This document shows positions 34,397 through 42,505 of a DNA stretch of 64,000 nt, in pieces. The notes under the pieces were generated by a model. The model was given only the letters and a program-made list of their open reading frames with translations, did not search any database and had not been told where the DNA came from. Where the stretch lies: NCBI GenBank assembly GCA_964457225.1, contig CAYWEM010000003.1, positions 62,001-126,000 on the forward strand, given 5' to 3'. This stretch comes from CAYWEM01 sp964457225 (GTDB taxonomy: Bacteria > Acidobacteriota > Aminicenantia > UBA2199). The position numbers and the translations under genes are program-made. How positions within the stretch are numbered: position 1 is the first letter of the stretch; each line of letters starts with the position of its first letter.

Positions 34397-34422
34397 GCGC
34401 CACGGCACTTTTATGATATAAT
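34393..34422 (+). promoter_or_regulatory. Promoter of the lipid-kinase-family gene
   Basis: TATAAT (34417-34422) is perfect; the -35 (TTAAGC, 34393-34398, 18-base spacer) is weaker and overlaps the stop codon of the oxidoreductase. Six bases separate the -10 from the GTG start, so transcription should begin at or next to the start codon. Confidence 0.6.
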
Positions 34423-34428
34423 CTTTCA

Positions 34429-35319
34429 GTGCCAACCAGAAAAGAAAACATCCTGGTCATCCTCAATCCCTCTTCCGGGGTTGTTTCAAAGGACGTGGCC
34501 ACCTCGATTATATTCAACAAGCTGCGACACCACTTCCAGACTGTTTCCCTGATCAATTCCAATTCTCCGAGCCATGCCCGGGAAATTATCCGCCAGGGCC
34601 GGGAACACTTCGACATCATCACCGCCTTCGGCGGCGACGGCACCATCAACTCCATTGCCCGGGAACTGGTCGGCACTGAAAAAGTACTCGGCATTCTGCC
34701 CGGCGGCTCGGGCAACGGGCTCAGCCGCAACCTGGGCATTCCCCTTTCCTGGCGGCGCGCCCTGGACGTTTTAATCAAGGGCAGGGACGTTTTTATCGAT
34801 TGCGGCAAAATCAACCGTCACTATTTCTTCAACGTCGCAGGAATAGGCCTGGACGGTTTCATATCAAAGAAATTCAACCTGGAATCCAAGAGCCGCGGCA
34901 TCATGCCTTATATCTATTTCGCTCTTAAAGGCTATTTTGAAATGCCGATTTTCAAAGTCAAGGTGCTTTTCGAAAACATCGAAGTGACCCATGAAATCAT
35001 GCTGATCGCCTTCGCCAATTTCCAGCAATACGGCGGCAAGGCCATTATAGCGCCCTTTGCCGATCCTTACGACCACCTGCTCGATTTCTGCCAGCTCAGC
35101 AAGTTCAGCATTCTGAAGTCTTCACTGAACCTGCAGCGTCTTTTCACCGGCAATATAGACAAGTTTCCCTTCTACAAGACTTTCAAGTTCAACCAGATCA
35201 GTGTTGAGGCTCTCGAAGGCCCGATCCCGTTTCACTTCGACGGGGAGTACGGCGCTGACCTGACTTCTTTCACGGTGCAGACGATTCCATCCGGCCTGAA
35301 AGTCAGAATTCCCAAGTAG
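34429..35319 (+). CDS. Diacylglycerol/sphingosine-kinase-family lipid kinase
   Basis: 296 residues. The DAGK catalytic domain begins almost at the N-terminus: ILVILNPSSGVVSKD, then the nucleotide-binding FGGDGTINSIARELVG and LGILPGGSGNGLSRNLGIP. The C-terminal half has the usual beta-rich FDGEYG-like end (PFHFDGEYGADL). It phosphorylates a lipid such as diacylglycerol at the membrane; the exact lipid is unknown. The GTG at 34429 has no ribosome binding site and coincides with the predicted transcription start. Confidence 0.9.
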   Translation: MPTRKENILVILNPSSGVVSKDVATSIIFNKLRHHFQTVSLINSNSPSHAREIIRQGREHFDIITAFGGDGTINSIARELVGTEKVLGILPGGSGNGLSRNLGIPLSWRRALDVLIKGRDVFIDCGKINRHYFFNVAGIGLDGFISKKFNLESKSRGIMPYIYFALKGYFEMPIFKVKVLFENIEVTHEIMLIAFANFQQYGGKAIIAPFADPYDHLLDFCQLSKFSILKSSLNLQRLFTGNIDKFPFYKTFKFNQISVEALEGPIPFHFDGEYGADLTSFTVQTIPSGLKVRIPK

Positions 35320-35340
35320 CCGCGCTCAGCTCGAAGCAAA

Positions 35341-35371
35341 AAAAAAGGGAAGATTTTCATCTTCCCTTTTT
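35341..35371. terminator. Bidirectional rho-independent terminator
   Basis: Stem GGGAAGA (35347-35353) with TCTTCCC (35360-35366) around a six-base loop, with an A-run before and a T-run after. It lies between the convergent lipid-kinase and exbD genes and can serve both strands. Confidence 0.88.
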
Positions 35372-35394
35372 ATTGCCTTGACAGTTAAAATCAA

Positions 35395-35826
35395 TCAGTC
35401 AATTGTTCCGGCCTTCTGTTCGCTGACCAGGCCGATAATTTCAATACCGGCATCCTTGATGGCATTCATCAGGTCAACGATCTTGCCGTATTCAACCTCG
35501 GCATCAGCCTTCAGCAGAACCTTTTTATCGGTGATCTGTCTTTCTTCCATCCGTTCAAGGATCAAGTCATCAATGGTTGACAGGTCCTCGATGAGAGCTT
35601 CCTCGAGGTAAACCTGGCCGTCGCGGCGCAGGAAGACTTCGATCAGCTTGCCGGGATCTGGCTGATCCTCGGTAAAAGCGGCTTCAGGCAAGGTAACATT
35701 GGCCCCTTTCTGGATCATCGGCGTGACCACCATAAAGATGATCAGCAAGACCAGCAGAACGTCGCACAAAGGGACGACGTTCGGATCGGACTTGGCCTTG
35801 TCTCCTCCTCCAACTTCAGCTCCCAT
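35395..35826 (-). CDS. exbD: Biopolymer transport protein ExbD/TolR
   Basis: 143 residues. Short N-terminus, one membrane helix (about 19-41, VPLCDVLLVLLIIFMVVTPM) with the conserved Asp23 after the Pro-Leu segment, and a periplasmic domain ending in DAGIEIIGLVSEQ. Works with ExbB to turn the proton gradient into force on TonB. Nine bases after exbB, SD AAGAGG. Confidence 0.95.
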   Translation of the reverse strand: MGAEVGGGDKAKSDPNVVPLCDVLLVLLIIFMVVTPMIQKGANVTLPEAAFTEDQPDPGKLIEVFLRRDGQVYLEEALIEDLSTIDDLILERMEERQITDKKVLLKADAEVEYGKIVDLMNAIKDAGIEIIGLVSEQKAGTID

Positions 35827-35835
35827 GTTGTCCTC

Positions 35836-36507
35836 TTACTTGTTGAGCTTGATGTACTGGTCGATCAGTTCGGAAGAAGCGTTGGCCATTTCTCCGGTGA
35901 AAACATCAACCTTGGCGATGAGGTAGTTGAAGAACCAGACGGCGACGACGGCCAGGGCGATACCCATACCGGTCATGATCAGCGCTTCGGCGATGCCGGC
36001 GGCCACGGCTCCGATACCGCCGGAACCGGAAACGGCCATGCCCTGGAAGGCGTTGATGATGCCGAAAACGGTGCCGGTCAAGCCGACGAAGGGCGCGGTG
36101 GCTCCGACGGTTCCGACGGAATTGAGACCGCGCTTGAACTCGTGAATGCCCTTGATGGTGGCCCGGTCGATGGCCCGCTTGGCGGACTCGATCTTCTGGG
36201 AGTAATCGGCGGAGCTGTCTTCCTGGAATTCAAGCTCAAAAAGACCGGCGCTCAGAACCTTGGCCAGGTGGCTGCTTTTGAAGCGCTTGTCACGGGTGAG
36301 TTCCAGAGAATCCCTGACCTTGCCTTCTTTCCAGAGAGCGGCGATCAGGCGCAGAAGTTCCTTGGACTGGGCCTTGGCCTTGAAGAAAGCGATAAACCTT
36401 TCAATTCCGACGGCAACGGTGATGATAGACATGAGAATCAGGATGTAGGCGATGAACTTGACCACGGTTCCCATCTCATGCCACATTTCGACGATACTGA
36501 ATTGCAT
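35836..36507 (-). CDS. exbB: Biopolymer transport protein ExbB/TolQ
   Basis: 223 residues with three membrane helices (about 14-34, 125-150 and 170-195). The family core GLNSVGTVGATAPFVGLTGTVFGIINAFQGMA is present. Forms the proton channel with ExbD. ATG 36507 is preceded by AGGAGG; 35 bases downstream of tonB. Confidence 0.95.
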   Translation of the reverse strand: MQFSIVEMWHEMGTVVKFIAYILILMSIITVAVGIERFIAFFKAKAQSKELLRLIAALWKEGKVRDSLELTRDKRFKSSHLAKVLSAGLFELEFQEDSSADYSQKIESAKRAIDRATIKGIHEFKRGLNSVGTVGATAPFVGLTGTVFGIINAFQGMAVSGSGGIGAVAAGIAEALIMTGMGIALAVVAVWFFNYLIAKVDVFTGEMANASSELIDQYIKLNK

Positions 36508-36542
36508 AGAATACCTCCTGCTATTTTTTATTAATTACAGTA

Positions 36543-37289
36543 CTAGTTAAGCGTAAAAGTAACGTTGACCGTGAAAACAACCGGCTTGGGAATGCCGTCG
36601 ATGATGTACGGCTCGTAAATCCACTGCCTGACCGCATCCAGGGCGGACTGGTTGAGCAGGGGATGACCGGTAATGATCCTGGCGTCGCGCACGCGGCCGT
36701 ATATGTCGGTGACCGCTTCCACGATGACCACTCCGGATATCCTGGCTGACAGGGCCACCGGGGGATAAGTGGGCTCAACGCGCCGGACCAGGCGCGGGCG
36801 CTGTACGCTGGCCACCCGGATGGCTTCCTGGGTCAGGCTCTCATCGAGTACGCCGCCGATCACACCGCCGAGTACGCCGCCGATCACACCGCCTTCGACG
36901 CCGCCCTCGACGCCGCCTTCCACACCGCCGTCAAACCCGAAAGAACTGATATCCTCGCGGGTTATTTCCTGCGGGATTTCCACCGGGGCCACCAGTCTGC
37001 CAGCGGCTATCGGCCGGGCTTCGACTTTTCTCTCTTCGGCCTGGGCCCGGGCGCTGGAAGAAGCTTTTTTCTTGGCCGGCGGGGGCGGAGGCGGAGGAGG
37101 CGGAGGCGGGGCCACCATGAAAACGTTGGTAACCCTGATTTCCGGCAGGTCTGATTCCGCGGTCATCAGGGGCACCACTATGGCCGCGATGACTATTACG
37201 GCATGGACTATGATCGAAACCGGCAGGGTCAGCCAGGCTTTCGATGCTTTACGATTTGACGTGGATTCTATCATCGAATCACCGAACAT
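36543..37289 (-). CDS. tonB: Energy transducer TonB with Gly-Val repeat
   Basis: 248 residues. An N-terminal membrane anchor (about 20-42) is followed by an 11-proline run, a Lys/Arg/Glu-rich spacer, seven tandem four-residue units of GGV plus E, I or L (about 122-149), and a C-terminal TonB domain from about 165 with VEPTYPPVALSARISG and a final IYEPYIIDGIPKPVVFTVNVTF. Couples ExbBD to outer-membrane receptors. GGGAGG before ATG 37289; first gene of tonB-exbB-exbD. Confidence 0.95.
   Translation of the reverse strand: MFGDSMIESTSNRKASKAWLTLPVSIIVHAVIVIAAIVVPLMTAESDLPEIRVTNVFMVAPPPPPPPPPPPAKKKASSSARAQAEERKVEARPIAAGRLVAPVEIPQEITREDISSFGFDGGVEGGVEGGVEGGVIGGVLGGVIGGVLDESLTQEAIRVASVQRPRLVRRVEPTYPPVALSARISGVVIVEAVTDIYGRVRDARIITGHPLLNQSALDAVRQWIYEPYIIDGIPKPVVFTVNVTFTLN
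36848..36931. repeat. 12-bp tandem repeat inside tonB
   Basis: Seven imperfect 12-bp units built on CGCCGCC encode the GGV-x repeats of TonB. Units differ at the third codon positions and at the variable residue, so the array is partly degenerate. Confidence 0.85.
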
Positions 37290-37320
37290 GTCTACCTCCC
37301 AGGTGAAGATTGCATTTTCC

Positions 37321-37349
37321 TTTATATACCATTTCTTTTGAAATTACAA
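37321..37349 (-). promoter_or_regulatory. Promoter of tonB-exbB-exbD
   Basis: TTGTAA (37344-37349), 17-base spacer, TATAAA (37321-37326) on minus. Start near 37314 gives a 25-base leader containing GGGAGG. The -35 lies ten bases from the secF stop. No Fur-like box was seen. Confidence 0.65.
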
Positions 37350-37358
37350 TAGTTTGAC

Positions 37359-38549
37359 TCAACTTTTTTTCCGTTTCAGGAATCGTCGTTCCCAGATCCT
37401 GAGCCAGGCGCAGGACTGGAATATGGTCGAATAAGTGCCGCAGATCAGACCGATGATCAGGGTCAGCGAGAAATTGCGGATCACTTCACCTCCCAGGGTG
37501 TACAGGGCCATGACCGTCAGCAGGGTGGTGGCCGAAGTGATGATGGTGCGGCTCAGGGTTTCATTGAGACTGCGGTCCAGCAAAGCTTCGGCATTGTCCC
37601 GTTTCATTATCTTCAGGTTGTCGCGCACCCGGTCGAAGACCACGATGGTGTCGTTCAGGGAATACCCGACTATGGTCAGCAGGGCGGCCACCACGGTCAG
37701 CGACATCTCGATGCGCAGCAGCAGGATGAAGGACAGGGTGACCAGCACGTCGTGGGCCAGGGTAAGCACCGCCGAGACGCCGAATATCAGGCGGAAACGC
37801 ACCCCGATGTAAATCAGCATGCCCAGCATGGCCCAGAAGGTGGCCAGCACCGCCTTGGCCCGCAGATCGTGGCCCACCTGGGGCCCGACGATCTCGACCG
37901 AGAGAAAGGTGAAAGTGCCCAGATACGCCTCGTTGTTCAACACTTCCAGCACTCTTCTTTTCAGGTCGAGCCCGGCTTTTTCGGCGAAAGAGGCGAAGGA
38001 CAGGTCGGTATCGTTCGCCGGGCCTATCAGGCCTCGCTCGTCGTCTTTCCTCAGTTCGATGATAAGAGCTGCGACTTCGGCCGCGTCTTCGTGGCTGATG
38101 CCGCGATCGGCCAGGAACCTGGAGATGACCGATTCGGAGGCGCTGTTCAGGTCGATTTTCCCGGCCTGGAAAGCGGCTTCCTCTGCAGCGCCCATCAGGG
38201 CCAGCCGGATTTTCCGCACCACCACTTCGTGGTCTTCCATGGTGTCTTCACGGATGTCCAGGTCTGAAACTTTTTCGGTTTTTATGAAGAACTTGTTCTC
38301 ACCCCCGACCCGCTGCAACTCGTATTTATCGAGGTCGGCCCGGCGCATGGCGGCCCGCACGGCATCCGTGCTCATGGGCATGCGAAAGCCCACCTCGATC
38401 ATGGTGCCGCCGGTGAAATCGATTCCCAGGTTGAAGCCCCGGGTCAGGAAAAGAGCCACGCCGCAGAGTATGATCAATCCGGACAATGCAAAGGCGTAAT
38501 GCCTTTTGCTCATGAACTTGAATTGTGATTCGCCTTTGAGGATTTTCAT
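37359..38549 (-). CDS. secF: Protein translocase subunit SecF (with inserted domain)
   Basis: 396 residues, about 70 more than E. coli SecF. First helix at 18-36, then the conserved GIDFTGGTMIEVGF; the last five helices follow from about 225 (VEIVGPQVGHDLRAKAV). The extra length lies in the periplasmic loop, about 125-210. The stretch starting KIDLNSASESVISRFLADRG resembles helix-hairpin-helix/GspK-like repeats. Proton-motive-force-driven partner of SecD in late protein export. Eleven bases after secD with AGGAGAA. Confidence 0.93.
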   Translation of the reverse strand: MKILKGESQFKFMSKRHYAFALSGLIILCGVALFLTRGFNLGIDFTGGTMIEVGFRMPMSTDAVRAAMRRADLDKYELQRVGGENKFFIKTEKVSDLDIREDTMEDHEVVVRKIRLALMGAAEEAAFQAGKIDLNSASESVISRFLADRGISHEDAAEVAALIIELRKDDERGLIGPANDTDLSFASFAEKAGLDLKRRVLEVLNNEAYLGTFTFLSVEIVGPQVGHDLRAKAVLATFWAMLGMLIYIGVRFRLIFGVSAVLTLAHDVLVTLSFILLLRIEMSLTVVAALLTIVGYSLNDTIVVFDRVRDNLKIMKRDNAEALLDRSLNETLSRTIITSATTLLTVMALYTLGGEVIRNFSLTLIIGLICGTYSTIFQSCAWLRIWERRFLKRKKS

Positions 38550-38559
38550 GGCTGTTCTC

Positions 38560-40107
38560 CTAGATGCTCATCCGGGTCACTTTACTCTTGCGGCCGTAGA
38601 TCAGCTCGAAAATGAACCGGGAGACGAATATGGCGGTGAACATGCTGGCCAGGATACCGATGATCAGGGTGACCGAAAAGCCCTTGATCGGACCGGTGCC
38701 GAACTGGAAAAGGAAAACGGCGGCGATGATGGTGGTGATGTTGGCGTCGAATATGGTGGAAAAAGCCTTTTTGAAGCCGGCGTCAATGGCCGACTTGGGC
38801 GTTTTGCCGCTGCGCAGTTCTTCCTTGATTCGTTCGAAGATGAGTACGTTGGCGTCCACGGCCATGCCGATGGTCAGGATGACTCCGGCGATTCCGGGTA
38901 GGGTCAGGGTAGCCTTGAGATAAGCCATGACACCCAGCAGTATCACCAGGTTAAGGATCAGGGCCAGGATGGAGTTGATACCGGCCAGCCTGTAATAGAA
39001 AAACATGAAAGCTATGATCAGCATGAAACCGATCAGGGCCGCAACCAGCCCCTTGCGGATCGAGTCAGCGCCCAGTGAAGGGCCCACGGTTCTTTCCTCG
39101 AGGTATTTCATGGGAGCCGGCAGGGCGCCGGAACGCAGCACCAGGACTATGTCGTCAACTTCTTCCACGGTAAACCGGCCCTGGATGATGCCGTCGTATG
39201 AAATGACCGCCTGCACGGTGGCCACGCTTTCAACCCGCTCATCGAGAACGATGGAAAGCATTTTACCGATATTGGCCGCGGTGAAACGCTCGAACTTGGC
39301 CGCGCCCTGGGAGTTGAAGGAAAAACCTACCGCAGGTCCGCCGTATTCATCCTGGGAACGCCGGGCGTTTTTCAAATCCTTGCCGGTGACTATCGGAGCC
39401 GAGCGCAGTACGTAAACTCCGCGATCCAGACGGCGCGGGTTGGCCCGGACCATTTCCAGGTCGCCGGGGAGAACACCGCCGTACTTGGCCAGGGCGTCCT
39501 CCTCGCTGGGGAACGGGCCGTCCATGACCTGCTTGAACTCGAGCATGGCCGTACTGCGGATCAACTCCTTGACCCGCTGGGGATCGTCCACCCCGGGCAA
39601 CTGCACCAGCAGGCGTTCGCCTGAGAAGCCTTCCTTCTGGATAACCGGCTCGGCCACGCCGAACTCGTCAACCCGGTTGCGAATGGTCTCCAGGGCCTGG
39701 TCGACCGACAGTTCCCGCAGACGCCGCTCGATGTTGGGCCGCAGGGTCAGGGAAACCGTGGCCGCTCCGAAAGTATAGGTCCAGTCCTGAAAGTCGTCAT
39801 CGAGAATATCCCTGATGCGCCTTTCTTCAGCTCCCAGTTCACCGCGCAATTCGATGCCGTTGACCCCCTTGCGCTGTACATCCTCGACCACGATACCGCT
39901 GTCGGCCAGGATCTGTTTCAGCTGGGCCACGTTCTGATCGGTTTGCACCCTGATAGCCTCGTCGGTCTGGACTTCCAGTATCAGGTGCATGCCGCCGCGC
40001 AGGTCCAGTCCGAGAACGATCTTGTCCCTGGGCGGATAAAACATGAACACGGACAAAGCAATTACCAGCAGGATCAGGACTGCTTTCCAGGTGAGGTTTT
40101 TTTTCAT
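38560..40107 (-). CDS. secD: Protein translocase subunit SecD
   Basis: 515 residues. First membrane helix at about 7-24, then LDLRGGMHLILEVQTDEA, a periplasmic P1 domain, and five C-terminal helices from about 345 with GMAVDANVLIFERIKEELRSG, the RND-type signature. Forms the SecDF export motor. SD GGAGG at 40113-40117 sits right next to a 30-bp perfect palindrome (40118-40147). Confidence 0.96.
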   Translation of the reverse strand: MKKNLTWKAVLILLVIALSVFMFYPPRDKIVLGLDLRGGMHLILEVQTDEAIRVQTDQNVAQLKQILADSGIVVEDVQRKGVNGIELRGELGAEERRIRDILDDDFQDWTYTFGAATVSLTLRPNIERRLRELSVDQALETIRNRVDEFGVAEPVIQKEGFSGERLLVQLPGVDDPQRVKELIRSTAMLEFKQVMDGPFPSEEDALAKYGGVLPGDLEMVRANPRRLDRGVYVLRSAPIVTGKDLKNARRSQDEYGGPAVGFSFNSQGAAKFERFTAANIGKMLSIVLDERVESVATVQAVISYDGIIQGRFTVEEVDDIVLVLRSGALPAPMKYLEERTVGPSLGADSIRKGLVAALIGFMLIIAFMFFYYRLAGINSILALILNLVILLGVMAYLKATLTLPGIAGVILTIGMAVDANVLIFERIKEELRSGKTPKSAIDAGFKKAFSTIFDANITTIIAAVFLFQFGTGPIKGFSVTLIIGILASMFTAIFVSRFIFELIYGRKSKVTRMSI

Positions 40108-40117
40108 TAGTGCCTCC

Positions 40118-40147
40118 GTTTTGTTTTCCGCCGGCGGAAAACAAAAC
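40118..40147. repeat. 30-bp perfect palindrome between yajC and secD
   Basis: GTTTTGTTTTCCGCC followed at once by its reverse complement. In the minus-strand message it would fold into a strong hairpin lying five bases after the yajC stop and ending at the secD Shine-Dalgarno. It could limit or time secD translation, protect the yajC message, or act as a processing or partial termination site. Its A/U ends followed by GGAGG, not a U-run, argue against a simple terminator. Confidence 0.8.
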
Positions 40148-40152
40148 TCAGA

Positions 40153-40473
40153 TTACTTGGGTTCCGGTATGGTGCCGGCCGCGGCATCAAGAACTCCGGC
40201 GATGGCCGACTTGGCCACCTGCAGCTTGGTGTTCTTGTCCACCGCGAGTTCAATGCGGTCATCCAGTACCCGGGCCACGGTGCCGTATATTCCGCCCGAG
40301 GTGACCACGCGTTCCCCGCCCTTCAGGGCCTGGATCATGGTCTGGTGACTTTTCTGTTTTTTTCTGGCCGGCATGATGACCAGCAGGTACATGATGGCGA
40401 ATATGATGATGAAAGGGATCAGCGCACCGAACATGCTCGGCTGCGCCGCCGCGTTCTGCCCGTATAAAAACAT
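40153..40473 (-). CDS. yajC: Preprotein translocase accessory subunit YajC
   Basis: 106 residues: one membrane helix (about 14-34, MFGALIPFIIIFAIMYLLVI), then MPARKKQKSHQTMIQALKGGERVVTSGGIYG, the family signature. Binds the SecDF complex. AAAGGAG before ATG 40473; 12 bases after tgt. Confidence 0.96.
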   Translation of the reverse strand: MFLYGQNAAAQPSMFGALIPFIIIFAIMYLLVIMPARKKQKSHQTMIQALKGGERVVTSGGIYGTVARVLDDRIELAVDKNTKLQVAKSAIAGVLDAAAGTIPEPK

Positions 40474-40485
40474 GTTAAACTCCTT

Positions 40486-41598
40486 TTAATCGGAAATACG
40501 GGAAAGAAAATCTTCTTTCCAGGCGCAAAAAATGCCCGCTTCAATAGCATAACGCATTTCCCTGGTAAAATCAAGGTAGAAATGCAGGTTGTGTATTGTG
40601 TTAAGAACTGAAGCCAGTATTTCACCGGCCAGAAAAAGATGCCTCAGGTAGGCCCGGGAATGGTTCCGGCAGGTGAAACAGGCACAGCCCGGGTCAAGCG
40701 GGCTTTCATCTTTTTTGTGCTTTTCGTTCTTGATGCGGATTTTGCCCCGGCCGGTGAACAAAGTGCCGTTGCGGGCGTTCCTGGTCGGCAGGACGCAATC
40801 GAACATGTCGGCTCCCCGGCTCACGGCGAAAACCATTTCCTCGGGGCTGCCGCAGCCCATCAGGTAGCGCGGCTTGTCCCCAGGCAACCGGGGCATGATG
40901 AAGTCGACCACCTGTTCGAACTCCGGGCCCTCCTCGCCCACGCTCAGCCCGCCGACCGCGTATCCGTCGAAGTCCATGCCCCTCAGCCGGCTCAGCGATA
41001 GTTCCCGCAGGTCGAGGTGCAGGCCGCCCTGAACGATGGCGAACTGCCGCCCGCCCCGGTTTGATTTCAGGAAGCTTTCCCGGGCCCGCTCAGCCCAGGT
41101 CGAGGTCAGGGCCAGGGCCTGCTCATCGGCGGCTCTGTCGGCCGGGTGGGGGGCAAAACAGTCCAGGACCATCTGGATGTCTGAATCGAGGCGGTTCTGA
41201 ATGTCCACCACATCAGCCGGGCTGAGAAAAAAATTCGTGCCGTCAACGTGGGACTGGAAATGCACTCCTTCATCCCGAACCCTGGTTCTCCCGCGCAGGG
41301 AAAATATCTGGAAACCTCCGCTGTCGGTCAATATCGGCCGATCCCAGGACATGAATCCGTGCAGGGAACCGAAGTGATCGATGACTTCCAGTCCTGGCCG
41401 CAGGAAGAGGTGGTAAGTGTTGCCGAGTATGATCTGGGCTCCGCATTCGAGCAGCTGCTCACCGGTCAGCCCCTTGACCGTGCCGGCGGTGCCGACCGGC
41501 ATGAAAACCGGGGTCAGGATGCGGCCGCGCCTGGTGTTGATGACGCCGCAACGAGCGTGGCTGTTTGCGTCCCGGGCCGTTTCCTGGAAAAAAGTCAA
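40486..41598 (-). CDS. tgt: Queuine tRNA-ribosyltransferase
   Basis: 370 residues. Exchanges guanine-34 for the queuosine precursor in tRNAs with GUN anticodons. PVFMPVGTAGTVKG, the LTDSGGFQIFSL segment with the catalytic Asp region, MGCGSPEEMVFAVSRGADMFDCVLPTRNARNG and a zinc site CACFTC with downstream His are present. The start is a TTG at 41598; no in-frame ATG or GTG exists upstream before a stop. The TTG overlaps the stop of a short leader ORF (41595-41630). First gene of tgt-yajC-secD-secF, a widely conserved order. Confidence 0.96.
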   Translation of the reverse strand: MTFFQETARDANSHARCGVINTRRGRILTPVFMPVGTAGTVKGLTGEQLLECGAQIILGNTYHLFLRPGLEVIDHFGSLHGFMSWDRPILTDSGGFQIFSLRGRTRVRDEGVHFQSHVDGTNFFLSPADVVDIQNRLDSDIQMVLDCFAPHPADRAADEQALALTSTWAERARESFLKSNRGGRQFAIVQGGLHLDLRELSLSRLRGMDFDGYAVGGLSVGEEGPEFEQVVDFIMPRLPGDKPRYLMGCGSPEEMVFAVSRGADMFDCVLPTRNARNGTLFTGRGKIRIKNEKHKKDESPLDPGCACFTCRNHSRAYLRHLFLAGEILASVLNTIHNLHFYLDFTREMRYAIEAGIFCAWKEDFLSRISD

Positions 41599-41630
41599 TT
41601 GAGTTTCCGCTTTTTGAAGAACCTGATCAT
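41595..41630 (-). other. 11-codon leader ORF overlapping the tgt start
   Basis: ATG 41630 opens MIRFFKKRKLN and its TGA overlaps the TTG start of tgt as TTGA. The ATG coincides with the predicted transcription start (seven bases after the -10 ending at 41637), so it would be a leaderless upstream ORF feeding tgt by termination-reinitiation. It could alternatively be chance or reflect a single-base sequencing error joining the two frames. Confidence 0.4.
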
Positions 41631-41636
41631 GTCCCC

Positions 41637-41665
41637 ATCATAAAAAAAAGCGGCAAAGCGGTCAA
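41637..41665 (-). promoter_or_regulatory. Promoter of tgt-yajC-secD-secF
   Basis: TTGACC (41660-41665), 17-base spacer, TATGAT (41637-41642) on minus. Its -35 is ten bases from the -35 of the divergent promoter at 41676. Confidence 0.72.
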
Positions 41666-41675
41666 GAGGCGTGAT

Positions 41676-41705
41676 TTGACAGTGCCGCCCCGGAGCAGGC
41701 ATAAT
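41676..41705 (+). promoter_or_regulatory. Promoter of the methyltransferase-glycosyltransferase operon
   Basis: TTGACA (41676-41681), 18-base spacer, CATAAT (41700-41705). Only eight bases separate the -10 from ATG 41714, so the message should be leaderless. GAGG at 41707-41710 is too close to the start to serve as a ribosome site. Confidence 0.7.
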
Positions 41706-41713
41706 AGAGGCAA

Positions 41714-42505
41714 ATGAACCCCAAACCCTGGCAGCAGATGTTGTTTGAAAAGAGCCTGATGAAAAGGGAAAAAGTACGCATGGTGAGCAGGATGGTGGAT
41801 TTTTCCGGGAAACTGGTCCTGGACCTGGGCTGCGCCCAGGGTATCGTGGCCCACAACCTGGAAAAACTCGGCGGCCTCTGGATTCATGCCGACAACGACC
41901 ACGCCCACCTGCGCAACGGCCGCGACCTGCTCGGCCGGCGCATCGTCCAGGTCGTGGAAAACTCACTGCCCTTTGCCGCCGACACTTTTCAAACCGTGCT
42001 GATGCTCGATTTCCTGGAACACGTGGATAACGACCGCGGCACCCTGGCAGAACTTCACCGGGTGCTGAAACCCGGCGGCCGGCTGATAGTTTCCACCCCG
42101 GTCAGCGGCCGGCTCATGCTGTTGAACCGCCTGAAAAAACTCTTCGGCATGAAACCGGAGCTGTACGGGCACAAGCGGGAAGGTTATTCCATGCCCGAAC
42201 TACAGGCCATGATCAGCGCCCCAGGTTTTTCCATAGTCCGGGCCGACACCTACGCCAAATTCTTCATGGAGTTTTGCGAGATCATGCTCAACGTTTTCTA
42301 CGCCAAGGCCACCCCGGGAAACCGGGAAAAACAGCGCAGCGGTTCAATATCACCCCAGTCAGCGGCTGACCTGGAAAAACACGGCCGGCTCTTCAGGTTT
42401 TACGGCAGTTTCATCTACCCCCTGGTGCGCCTGTTCACCAAGCTCGACCGACTGCTCTGGTTCAAGACCGGGTATGCCTCCCTGGTAATCGCCGAAAAAA
42501 AATGA
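41714..42505 (+). CDS. SAM-dependent methyltransferase (surface-glycan cluster)
   Basis: 263 residues. Class I fold with motif I VLDLGCAQGIVAHNLEKLG, then VLMLDFLEHVDNDRGTLAELHRVLKPGGRLIVSTP. The basic N- and C-termini and the location before two glycosyltransferases suggest it modifies a glycan or lipid-linked intermediate; that is inferred. Overlaps the next gene by four bases (ATGA). Confidence 0.85.
   Translation: MNPKPWQQMLFEKSLMKREKVRMVSRMVDFSGKLVLDLGCAQGIVAHNLEKLGGLWIHADNDHAHLRNGRDLLGRRIVQVVENSLPFAADTFQTVLMLDFLEHVDNDRGTLAELHRVLKPGGRLIVSTPVSGRLMLLNRLKKLFGMKPELYGHKREGYSMPELQAMISAPGFSIVRADTYAKFFMEFCEIMLNVFYAKATPGNREKQRSGSISPQSAADLEKHGRLFRFYGSFIYPLVRLFTKLDRLLWFKTGYASLVIAEKK

Noticed and set aside
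36848..36931. CRISPR-like array
   Set aside because: The 12-bp units are contiguous, in frame and encode the Gly-Val repeats of TonB; there are no spacers or cas genes.
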